Positions 6,399 to 12,209 of a stretch of 12,209 nucleotides of DNA are shown one piece after another (within the stretch, counting starts at the first letter, position 1; the number at the start of each line of letters is the position of its first letter). A model generated the notes under the pieces. It saw nothing but the letters and a program-made list of their open reading frames with translations. It had not been told where the DNA came from and did not search any database. This DNA is from Actinomycetota bacterium. GTDB lineage: Bacteria > Actinomycetota > Actinomycetes > S36-B12. The translations under genes and the position numbers were made by a program. The DNA lies in contig WLND01000014.1 in NCBI GenBank assembly GCA_009726075.1, positions 1 to 12,209 on the forward strand. The letters run 5' to 3'.

Positions 6399-7153
6399 TC
6401 GGCGCTGGCGACTCGTCGTGCTTCAGCCAGCACAGTCGGCCAGGTGCTGGATGTGGGATCGATCAGGTCGAAATGGGCGGTGTCGGGCACGAGGATCAGG
6501 CGGAGACCCGCACCCCAGGACGCTTGAAGCGAGCGCGCCACTGACGGGGGAACGATGCTGTCGTTCAACCCCTGAACTACCGCTACCGGCAGTAGCGGGG
6601 CGCCGTTTGCTGCCGGGTTGAGGTCGTCACGGGTTTCGGCATCGCCTCCGAGAAAGGCCCGAACGGCGCCTGATCCGAGGTCGAGGGTCTGCGCCATCTG
6701 CAAGTCTCCGACGGGGGCGAGGGCAACGACGCCGGCCACGGTGTTCGGGCACCGGATTGCGGCAAGCAAGGCGAGTTGGCCTCCCGCTGAATGCCCGATC
6801 AGCGCGGGTTTGCGAACGGGCAGGGTGAGGAGCGATGGTAGGCGGGCCAATGCGAGCAGCACATCGTCAATAGCGGCGTCCGGGCTCCCGGGGGTGCGGC
6901 GATACTCAATCGACGCGACGGCGAACCCGTCGCTGGCAAGGGCCCTGACGAGCCTGCGAGCATGGATTCGGTCATAGGCGGGGCGCCAAAAGCCTCCGTG
7001 GATGAAGACAATGAGCCGGCGCGAACTTGGGACATGATCCCCGTCCGGCAGGAAAATATCGGCAACATTTTCGGGCGCTGGACCGAACTGCAGCGTGGAG
7101 TCAGGGTCAGGCTGCGGAGCGTCGAGGATCGAATGATCCTCGATCCCGCTCAC
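6395..7153 (-). CDS. Alpha/beta hydrolase, HGGFW type (kynurenine formamidase-/esterase-like)
   Basis: A 252-residue alpha/beta hydrolase without signal peptide, so cytoplasmic. The oxyanion-hole motif HGGFW is at 52-56 and the nucleophile elbow GHSAGG at 120-125 (S122). The probable acid is D198 in QGLNDSIVP, and the base is H227 in TAHFDLIDP. This layout is that of the BD-FAE / arylformamidase-like group, which includes kynurenine formamidases and small carboxylesterases; the substrate here cannot be told. The GTG at 7153 is the only good start seen, and its Shine-Dalgarno is weak. A perfect 9-bp hairpin lies within the first codons. The stop overlaps by 4 bases the stop of the convergent MFS remnant. 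The gene diverges from the nitroreductase gene across a 306-base gap. Confidence 0.85.
   Translation of the reverse strand: MSGIEDHSILDAPQPDPDSTLQFGPAPENVADIFLPDGDHVPSSRRLIVFIHGGFWRPAYDRIHARRLVRALASDGFAVASIEYRRTPGSPDAAIDDVLLALARLPSLLTLPVRKPALIGHSAGGQLALLAAIRCPNTVAGVVALAPVGDLQMAQTLDLGSGAVRAFLGGDAETRDDLNPAANGAPLLPVAVVQGLNDSIVPPSVARSLQASWGAGLRLILVPDTAHFDLIDPTSSTWPTVLAEARRVASAD
7122..7143. repeat. Perfect inverted repeat at the 5' end of the alpha/beta hydrolase gene
   Basis: TCGAGGATC (7122-7130) and GATCCTCGA (7135-7143) are exact reverse complements with a GAAT spacer. The element lies about 10 bases inside the minus-strand hydrolase coding region (codons 4-11). It could fold in the mRNA near the start codon or be a protein-binding dyad. 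It may also hint that the true start is further downstream. No function is shown. Confidence 0.5.
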
Positions 7154-7459
7154 GGCCGCGACCGAGCGGTGGGAGTGCGGTCATGACGGGCGTGCCACAC
7201 GGTGACCTCCGAAGTCGTGACGTACGCGTGCCCTTCAGGCTAGTGCGCTGCAGAGTCGGTCACCCCTCCGGCCGTTTGAGCCAGAATCTGGGCAGCCTGA
7301 AGAAATCGACCCTGATCGAAGGGCCTTTCCTGCATCCGGCCCGCAATCCGGCGGAAACGACGGGGGAGGGGGTGGTTGGGGCGAGCGGATTTGCTCCTGC
7401 CCTTCCTGAATGGTTGAATTGTCAACTAATAGGAATGTACGCACGCCCGAGGAGACGCC
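7154..7459. other. Divergent intergenic gap between alpha/beta hydrolase and nitroreductase
   Basis: A 306-base stretch with no convincing gene. The short frames that cross it lack family patterns and ribosome-binding sites. It should hold the promoters of both flanking genes. It contains a purine-rich patch (about 7360-7385), a direct repeat ATCCGGC around 7335-7355, and an AT-rich segment at 7408-7438, unusual for this genome, that carries the dyad described separately. Confidence 0.6.
7411..7428. promoter_or_regulatory. Candidate operator dyad upstream of nitroreductase gene (MarR-like)
   Basis: TGGTTGA-ATTG-TCAACTA is an 18-base dyad with 6 of 7 arm positions symmetric. It sits 31 bases before the nitroreductase start, where a promoter is expected, in a local AT-rich patch. 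Its size and TTGA/TCAA arms resemble operators of MarR-type regulators, which often control oxidoreductase genes. No regulator gene is in the window, so the assignment is inference. Confidence 0.45.
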
Positions 7460-8071
7460 GTGAGCCTGACCGCCGATATCACTGAACTGTCCATTGACCC
7501 CCGCACCGCAGATCTGCTCTTCCGGGAGGCGCACACGGCCTATGCCTTCGCAGATACCCCGGTGACCGATGAGCAGCTCGCTGCCATCTATGACCTCGTG
7601 CGCTATGCGCCAACCGCGATGAACTCCCAGCCGTTGCGCATCACCTTCGTCCGGAGCAGCGAGGCGAAGTCCCGGCTCCTGCCGCTGCTCGCCGAGGGCA
7701 ACCGGCCAAAAGCCGCATCGGCCCCGGTCGTGGCCCTGCTCGCGGCCGACACCGACTTTCACCTGCACTTCGAGCGGACACTCCCGCAGCTCCCCGGGGC
7801 CAAGGACAGGTTCGCCGATGACGACGCGCGACTCCAGGCGGCCACGTTCAATGCGACCCTTCAGGCCGGCTATTTCATCATCGCCGCGCGGGCCGCAGGG
7901 CTCGACGCCGGGCCGATGGGTGGATTCGACCGGGAGGGCGTCGACGCCGAGTTCTTCGCCGGCACGACGCTCACGTCGGTACTCGTGGTCAATCTCGGTT
8001 ACGTCGCCGAAGCGGGACGCAATTCGCGCAACCACCGCCTGGGGCACGACGAGGCCGTCCGAATCCTCTAG
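7460..8071 (+). CDS. Nitroreductase-family FMN oxidoreductase, RutE-like
   Basis: A 203-residue member of the nitroreductase family that resembles RutE / putative malonic semialdehyde reductase (family length about 195-200). RutE reduces malonic semialdehyde to 3-hydroxypropionate in pyrimidine breakdown; relatives reduce nitro compounds or quinones. Matching blocks are VTDEQLAAIYDLVRYAPTAMNSQPLR (read in pieces, about 35-60, FMN binding), APVVALLA (88-95), LQAGYFIIAARAAGLDAGPM (134-153) and GGFDREGVDAEFFAG (154-168). The GTG start is supported by GAGGAG at 7449-7454, five bases upstream. No other rut genes are nearby, so the RutE reaction is only the nearest guess and a detoxifying or general reductase is equally possible. 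A candidate operator lies just upstream, and a long-spaced inverted repeat follows. Confidence 0.87.
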   Translation: MSLTADITELSIDPRTADLLFREAHTAYAFADTPVTDEQLAAIYDLVRYAPTAMNSQPLRITFVRSSEAKSRLLPLLAEGNRPKAASAPVVALLAADTDFHLHFERTLPQLPGAKDRFADDDARLQAATFNATLQAGYFIIAARAAGLDAGPMGGFDREGVDAEFFAGTTLTSVLVVNLGYVAEAGRNSRNHRLGHDEAVRIL

Positions 8072-8100
8072 TCGGAGGGGTCGCCGGTCGAGCAGTGGTC

Positions 8101-8152
8101 GCTGGGCGGCGGTCGGGCGAATTTCAGTCCAACGAAGGGGCGGCCGCCCAGC
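8101..8152. repeat. Perfect 10-bp GC-rich inverted repeat between nitroreductase and TAP-like hydrolase genes
   Basis: GCTGGGCGGC (8101-8110) and GCCGCCCAGC (8143-8152) pair exactly, with a 32-base loop. There is no T-tract, so it is not a classic intrinsic terminator, though in a high-GC genome it may still slow polymerase. The right arm touches the possible ATG at 8154, and the only purine-rich site (GAAGGGG, about 8133-8139) lies in the loop. It could therefore affect translation of the downstream gene. Confidence 0.5.
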
Positions 8153-8171
8153 AATGACGTACGGTGCACTC

Positions 8172-9725
8172 ATGCGCTTCCACGTGATCACTCGCTTCCC
8201 TGAACGCCGATCCTTCCTGCGAGCAAGTGCCGCGGTATCGATCGTCGCGTGCCTAGGGATTGCGCTGGTGATGCCGGGCCAGTCGGCCCAGGCGGTGGCT
8301 CCACGGGCAGAGGTCCCTGCCGGGCTTGAGGCGTTCTACGGGCAGGCGCTCGAGTGGAGCACCTGCAGCAGCGACCTGGTGTGCGCGTGGCTGACCGTGC
8401 CACTCGACTACGCCAATCCCGGTGGCCGGACCATCAGGCTCAGGGTGAGCAAGGCCCGGGCGACGGGCCCGAGCGAGGACCGTCAGGGATCCCTCGTGGT
8501 CAACCCCGGGGGACCGGGCGCACCAGCGCTCGACTTTGCCCAGTCCGTTGCGTCGAGCATCGCACCAACGGTCGCCAAGGCCTTCGACGTCATCGGCTTT
8601 GATCCCAGAGGCGTCGGCGAGTCGGTTCCGGTGATTTGCCTGACGGGCCCGCAGACGACACGCTGGCTCGAAGCGGATCAGTCGCCCGACACCGCGTCCG
8701 AGGAACGCCGTTTGATGGCGCTCGCGTCGAGCTTCGCCCGGGGTTGCCTTCAGCGCTCCCCGATGATTGCCACGCATCTGGGAACAGACGACACCATTCG
8801 CGACATGGACATCCTTCGTCAGGCACTCGGCGACGACAGCCTCAACTTCCTGGGGTTCTCGTACGGCACCTACCTCGGCGCCCTCTACGCGCAGCAATTC
8901 CCCGACAGGGTCGGCCGGTTCGTGCTCGATGGCGCACTCGACCCAAGCCTTGACCTGATGGAGATCTCCAAGGGGCAGTCGGTCGGATTCCAGGTAGCCG
9001 TGTCGCGATTCGCGAGCTATTGCAGCCGCCGTTCGAATTGCCCGTACTCAGGCGATCAGGCGGCAGTGCTGCGCGGAATGAACCGGCTGCTTATGCGGCT
9101 CGAGATCATGCCGATGCGGACCGGGACTGCGCGCAAACTCCATCAGTCGGAGGCCGTGACGGCGATCTTCACCTCGCTGTACTCAAAGTCCTTCTGGCCG
9201 TCGCTTCGATCGGCACTCGCTCAGGCCGCACGCGGCGACGGCTCCGGCCTCCTCGATATCTTCGACTACGCCAATGATCGAACTGGCCCCAACACCTACG
9301 CGGGCAACCTCACCTCGGCGTTCATCGCGATCTCATGCTGGGATCTCCCGGCAACACCCGGCGCGCAGGGTCTCGGCGCTGCAGCGGATGCCTGGTCGAA
9401 GGGCGCAGCCGTGCCCGTGATGGCCAGCACGATGGCATGGGGCAACGCGCCGTGCTCGCAGTGGTACGGCCACAGCCCGCGGGTGCCGGCCCCCATCTCG
9501 ACGACGACCACTGCCCCGGTACTCATTGTCGGCACGACCTTCGACCCGGCGACCCCGTACGCATGGGCCGTGTCCCTGAGCAAGCAGATGCCGACATCGA
9601 CGCTCCTGACCTTCAGGGGCGACGGGCACACGGCATACGGGTCTGGCTCCGACTGCATTTCCCGGGCCGTCGACGCCTACCTGCTCTCGGGACAGCAGCC
9701 AGCGGCCGGCACGGTCTGCCGTTAG
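8172..9725 (+). CDS. Tat-exported TAP-like alpha/beta hydrolase (tripeptidyl aminopeptidase/esterase type)
   Basis: A 517-residue secreted hydrolase. The N-terminus has a twin-arginine signal, PERRSFLRAS (10-19), then a hydrophobic core and a likely cleavage site after GQSAQA (36-41). The alpha/beta fold shows oxyanion motif NPGGPG (111-116), FDPRGVGES (143-151), nucleophile elbow GFSYGTYLGA (228-237; S230), acid D458 in FDPATPY and base H486 in GDGHTAYG, within the C-terminal TAP-like domain (about 415-517). Known relatives are Streptomyces tripeptidyl aminopeptidases and the mycobacterial esterase/protease CaeA (Hip1). The many cysteines (for example C65/C71, C284/C290, C389/C428, C495/C516) suggest disulfides outside the cell. 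The start could be the ATG at 8172 or the in-frame ATG at 8154; neither has a well-spaced ribosome-binding site, and both keep the Tat signal. It appears to act on peptides or esters outside the membrane. Confidence 0.9.
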   Translation: MRFHVITRFPERRSFLRASAAVSIVACLGIALVMPGQSAQAVAPRAEVPAGLEAFYGQALEWSTCSSDLVCAWLTVPLDYANPGGRTIRLRVSKARATGPSEDRQGSLVVNPGGPGAPALDFAQSVASSIAPTVAKAFDVIGFDPRGVGESVPVICLTGPQTTRWLEADQSPDTASEERRLMALASSFARGCLQRSPMIATHLGTDDTIRDMDILRQALGDDSLNFLGFSYGTYLGALYAQQFPDRVGRFVLDGALDPSLDLMEISKGQSVGFQVAVSRFASYCSRRSNCPYSGDQAAVLRGMNRLLMRLEIMPMRTGTARKLHQSEAVTAIFTSLYSKSFWPSLRSALAQAARGDGSGLLDIFDYANDRTGPNTYAGNLTSAFIAISCWDLPATPGAQGLGAAADAWSKGAAVPVMASTMAWGNAPCSQWYGHSPRVPAPISTTTTAPVLIVGTTFDPATPYAWAVSLSKQMPTSTLLTFRGDGHTAYGSGSDCISRAVDAYLLSGQQPAAGTVCR

Positions 9726-9743
9726 CGCCTGCCCGTCGCCTCG

Positions 9744-10694
9744 TTGGAGGTGCCTCTACGATTCAGGGTGACCCGGAATCGAATTGACCGTCGAGCGATC
9801 CAACTCATGGCGTTGGCGGTGGTCGGGGGCATCGTCCTCGTGGCCGTCTACGTCGTCTTCGTCCGCACATCAGCCGGGCAGACCTGGGACGATGAATCAC
9901 TCATTGGGCGAGTCGGCGGCAGCAGGTCGACGGCACGGATGTCGCAGCGCCTGCTGTCGATGATCGACGGCCTGACGATCGTCGCCTTCGCGGTCGTGAT
10001 CGTCGTGGTGGGCATCATCAGGCGGCGCCGGCGCCTTGCTCTCGTGGCAGCAATCTCCGCTGGAGCCGCGATCGCGAGCGCAGAGCTGCTCAAGCTCCTG
10101 TTGCCTCGTCCGGAACTCGCCGACAGTGAGGTGAGCGCATTGGCGGGTAAGGCCTTCGACACCTATCCCAGCGGTCACGCGACCATCGCGACCGCGTTCG
10201 TGCTCGCACTCGTTCTCGTCAGCCGAAATACGACAAGACCAGCCGTGGCCTTGTTCGGCGTGCTCTGGTCGAGCGTCATTGCTTCGGGTGCGGTCGCTGC
10301 CGGGTGGCATCGCCCGAGTGACGTGCTGGGCGGCATTGCGCTCGCCTGCTTCTGGCTTGCTCTGGGCGCTTGGTCCCTGGCGCGTCGTTCCGCGACGTAT
10401 TCGGCCCCCGGACGAATGTCGCGCGCCATGCCGCTGGCGGCAGGCTTCCTCATTGTCATCCTGCTGGCAGGGCTCTCGAGTTCGATGTTGGACGGCGACC
10501 CGGGCCTTGTGCCGTCCAACGTGTCCGCGCTGATCTTCCCCGCGAGCCAGATCCTTATCGACCTCTTCGCCGTTGCCGTTGTCGCGGCCTTCGCAGTGAT
10601 CCTTCGCGATGTCTCGTTCGGCTCCGAAGCGCCGTCTGACGACCGGGCAACCGCGGTGTCGGCGCGCGTCGCAGCCCCTGAAGGAGGACGCTGA
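9744..10694 (+). CDS. PAP2-family membrane phosphatase
   Basis: A multi-pass protein of up to 316 residues in the PAP2 / lipid phosphatase family, with about eight transmembrane segments (first about 19-40, last about 263-287). The active-site pieces are KLLLPRP (117-123; C1), YPSGHA (141-146; C2, H145) and GWHRPSDVLGG (187-197; C3, H189 and D193). The Ser-Arg that normally opens C3 is Gly-Ala here (182-183), so one phosphate-binding Arg seems to be missing. Substrates of bacterial members are mostly prenyl or lipid phosphates at the membrane surface. Two extra C-terminal segments (about 229-248, 263-287) go beyond the six-helix core. The start is uncertain: TTG 9744, GTG 9750 and GTG 9768 are in frame and none has good Shine-Dalgarno spacing; the longest is given. 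It ends 4 bases before the FUSC gene. Confidence 0.85.
   Translation: MEVPLRFRVTRNRIDRRAIQLMALAVVGGIVLVAVYVVFVRTSAGQTWDDESLIGRVGGSRSTARMSQRLLSMIDGLTIVAFAVVIVVVGIIRRRRRLALVAAISAGAAIASAELLKLLLPRPELADSEVSALAGKAFDTYPSGHATIATAFVLALVLVSRNTTRPAVALFGVLWSSVIASGAVAAGWHRPSDVLGGIALACFWLALGAWSLARRSATYSAPGRMSRAMPLAAGFLIVILLAGLSSSMLDGDPGLVPSNVSALIFPASQILIDLFAVAVVAAFAVILRDVSFGSEAPSDDRATAVSARVAAPEGGR
10682..10687 (+). promoter_or_regulatory. Shine-Dalgarno site fixing the FUSC-gene start
   Basis: AGGAGG at the very end of the PAP2 gene lies 11 bases before the ATG at 10699. It supports that start over the in-frame codon at 10609, which would place 30 extra, non-family residues inside the PAP2 gene. Confidence 0.75.
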
Positions 10695-10698
10695 AACC

Positions 10699-11817
10699 AT
10701 GAGCTCACCCGCTGCCCCGCAGAGGCTCTCCTCGCGCCTTGCCTTTGCCCTGAGCCCCGAGCCCGCTCCGGTCCTGCTGCGGACAGGTATCGCAGTGCTC
10801 ATCGACGTGGTCATCGTCTATGCCGTTGCCCGCGCTGCGCTGATCGCTTCGGACTACCCGCACGATGCACTGACCCACGCGGCGCTCCCTGCAGTATTCG
10901 GCGGCATGTTCGCCTTCCTCGGATCCCTGGGCGGGTCAACCCGAAGCGGCCTGATCCGTGCTGCTGCGCTGTCGGTGGCGGCAGTGCTCCTCACCCTTCT
11001 GGCGATCTGGGTCCGGCCATTGCCGATCGCGTCGGGCGTGGCTCTCGCGGCGGCCGCAGTCCTCGCCGGAACCCTTGCCAGATATGGCGAACCCGTGGCG
11101 ACACTCGGAAGCATCCTGCTGTATATGTACTTCGTCCCGTTCGTCTTCGGCGCAGGGGCGGGCGTCCCGATGGGGTCGCTCATGCTTGGGTTTGGCGTGA
11201 TGATCGTGTGCACCGTTGCCCTGCGCGGCGTGGCCGCCATCGTCCCAAAGCGCCGGGCTCCCGCAAGGGTCCATGCCACTGACGAGCCCGTGGAGAAGAG
11301 CACAGCCCATCGACGATTCTCCCTGCTACCGCAACCAGAACTCCTGCGCCTGCGGCGTACGACGATCCGATCGGCGATCGGACTGGGCATCGGCGCGGTC
11401 GTGGTGACGGCGACGGGGGACCACAACGCCGTCTGGGTGCTGATGACACTGATTGCGCTCCTCCCTCCCGGGCTTCCGCTCACGATTGACCGGCTGCTCC
11501 AGCGCCTGGTCGGCACGATGGCCGCAATGGTCGTGCTCACGGTGTTCGATGTCGTGATCCCGCCCGGAGCCATGCGGCTTGCAGCACTGGGAGTTGGGCT
11601 GGTCATCACGATCGCCTACGTGCGACGCAGTTACGCCATCTCTGTCCTGGGCATCAGCACCGTGGCCGTACTCGCATACGCCCAGGTGCACCTTCCCCTT
11701 GGCGAGGCACTGCTCTGGCGGGGTTTCGACACCCTGGTTGGGGCCACGATTGCGATCATCGTGGCGGTCATCATCCCGGTGGGGAAGAAGCCCAAAGCGG
11801 CCTTTGCCACGCGCTGA
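10699..11817 (+). CDS. FUSC-family inner-membrane protein (putative aromatic-acid/organic-anion exporter type)
   Basis: A 372-residue membrane protein with two similar halves, each with several transmembrane segments (about 28-50, 64-80, 88-104, 110-127, 133-150, 157-180; then 224-239, 243-260, 271-288, 293-308, 312-330, 343-360). They are joined by a charged cytoplasmic stretch (about 183-220). The second half carries the FUSC signature, GDHNAVWVLMTLIALLPPG followed by R-L-L-Q-R-L-V-G-T (about 240-273). Family members such as AaeB and YccS belong to efflux systems for aromatic or other organic acids; the role of stand-alone actinobacterial forms is not settled. It follows the PAP2 gene by 4 bases with its own AGGAGG, so the two are probably co-transcribed. 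Its last 47 bases overlap the convergent gene. Confidence 0.8.
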   Translation: MSSPAAPQRLSSRLAFALSPEPAPVLLRTGIAVLIDVVIVYAVARAALIASDYPHDALTHAALPAVFGGMFAFLGSLGGSTRSGLIRAAALSVAAVLLTLLAIWVRPLPIASGVALAAAAVLAGTLARYGEPVATLGSILLYMYFVPFVFGAGAGVPMGSLMLGFGVMIVCTVALRGVAAIVPKRRAPARVHATDEPVEKSTAHRRFSLLPQPELLRLRRTTIRSAIGLGIGAVVVTATGDHNAVWVLMTLIALLPPGLPLTIDRLLQRLVGTMAAMVVLTVFDVVIPPGAMRLAALGVGLVITIAYVRRSYAISVLGISTVAVLAYAQVHLPLGEALLWRGFDTLVGATIAIIVAVIIPVGKKPKAAFATR

Positions 11818-12209
11818 GCACCTGCTGGTACTGCGCCCGCTCGAATGCGGCTGGATCGCCGGCGGTGTGCTGGGCAACGCTGCCCTTGAGCTGCTGCACC
11901 GATTCGTAGTCGTGGCTGAGCATCCAGTCGTCGAGCTCGCGCAGGAGCTCGGCGGCCCGTCCCGGCCCACGGCGCAGGAGTTCGGCGGTCGCCATGACCG
12001 CGTCGGCACCGGCGAGCAACCCCTTCGCGACCTCGGTTCCCCGATGGACGCCGGAGGTGAGCGCGAGCGACGTGCCGGGCAGTTGCGGCCGCAGGATTGC
12101 TATCCAGCGCACGGGAAGTCGCGCCTCGCCCGCGTGCGACAGGTCGAGTGTGGGCTTCACGTCCAGGGTGTCGAGATCGAGGTCGGGCTGGTAGAAGCGG
12201 TTGAAGAGG
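11771..12209 (-). CDS. Dihydroorotate-dehydrogenase-like protein, C-terminal part (partial at right edge)
   Basis: A minus-strand frame is open from the right edge to a TGA at 11771-11773, about 145 residues. It begins LFNRFYQPDLDLDTLDV and continues with LDLSHAGEARLPVRWIAIL, SGVHRGTEVAKGLLAGADAV, a MATAELLRRGP segment and DYESVQQLKGSVAQ. This is the C-terminal half of the TIM-barrel 'dihydroorotate dehydrogenase-like' family. The TSGVHRGTEVAK and GADAVM segments correspond to the FMN phosphate-binding end of the barrel. Such proteins are often next to pyruvate:ferredoxin oxidoreductase genes and are not the pyrimidine-pathway PyrD itself; whether that neighbour exists here is off-window. The final ten or so residues (PLWASSPPG) lie in the overlap with the FUSC gene and look like unconserved tail. 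The GTG at 12160 is an internal valine codon, not the start. Confidence 0.88.
   Translation of the reverse strand, partial: LFNRFYQPDLDLDTLDVKPTLDLSHAGEARLPVRWIAILRPQLPGTSLALTSGVHRGTEVAKGLLAGADAVMATAELLRRGPGRAAELLRELDDWMLSHDYESVQQLKGSVAQHTAGDPAAFERAQYQQVLSAWQRPLWASSPPG

Noticed and set aside
7027..7485. Possible small plus-strand gene across the 7154-7459 gap
   Set aside because: No ribosome-binding site, no recognisable pattern, and it runs through the candidate operator and into the nitroreductase start.
7818..8171. Upstream extension of the TAP-like hydrolase frame into the nitroreductase gene
   Set aside because: The Arg/Ser/Pro-rich extension would bury the Tat signal peptide deep inside the protein; the start is at 8172 or 8154.
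7235..8191. 318-codon minus-strand open frame opposite the RutE-like gene and its upstream region
   Set aside because: No family pattern, and the plus-strand gene is well supported by motifs and a ribosome-binding site.
9897..10814. 305-codon minus-strand open frame opposite the PAP2 gene
   Set aside because: Charged, low-complexity shadow of transmembrane codons; no domain recognised.
11326..12009. 227-codon minus-strand open frame opposite the FUSC gene
   Set aside because: Repetitive Asp/His/Arg composition typical of an antisense shadow of hydrophobic codons, and it overlaps the supported DHOD-like frame.

Overview
The window reads as a piece of a high-GC actinobacterial chromosome. Protein-coding bases are strongly GC-biased at third positions, GTG starts are common, Shine-Dalgarno sites are clear at several genes, and the protein families are typical of Actinomycetota (Tat-exported TAP-like hydrolase, HPP protein, FUSC/PAP2 pair, dihydroorotate-dehydrogenase-like protein). 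No species can be named from the sequence alone. I see no tRNA, rRNA, CRISPR array, transposase or integrase.

Left part (1-1853). The last 41 residues of an M20-type amidohydrolase run into the window and overlap, by a GTGA junction, a complete PLP enzyme of the 2,3-diaminopropionate ammonia-lyase family. A small HPP-family membrane protein lies convergently on the minus strand.

Central part (1998-5749). A three-gene, ATGA-coupled operon encodes a molybdenum hydroxylase in the order small [2Fe-2S] subunit, large Mo subunit, medium FAD subunit (S-L-M). The large subunit carries the 'form II' active-site loop AYRGAGR, not the CO-dehydrogenase AYxCSFR loop, so the substrate is probably not CO. 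The operon ends at a very good intrinsic terminator. The M20 / diaminopropionate-lyase / molybdenum-hydroxylase neighbourhood recalls the ygeX-ygeY-xdh purine-breakdown region of E. coli. This is the most interesting idea in the window, but it is an inference.

Right of the terminator (about 5748-6398) is a decaying MFS transporter: recognisable family motifs remain but the protein is short and internally deleted or rearranged. It faces a minus-strand alpha/beta hydrolase of the HGGFW type. A 306-base gap with a good dyad (possible MarR-like operator) separates that hydrolase from a plus-strand RutE-like nitroreductase.

Right part (8172-12209). A Tat-signal TAP-like alpha/beta hydrolase (secreted peptidase or esterase type) is followed by a PAP2-family membrane phosphatase and a FUSC-family membrane protein, which lie 4 bases apart and look like an operon. 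The window ends inside a minus-strand dihydroorotate-dehydrogenase-like gene whose 3' end overlaps the FUSC gene by 47 bases.
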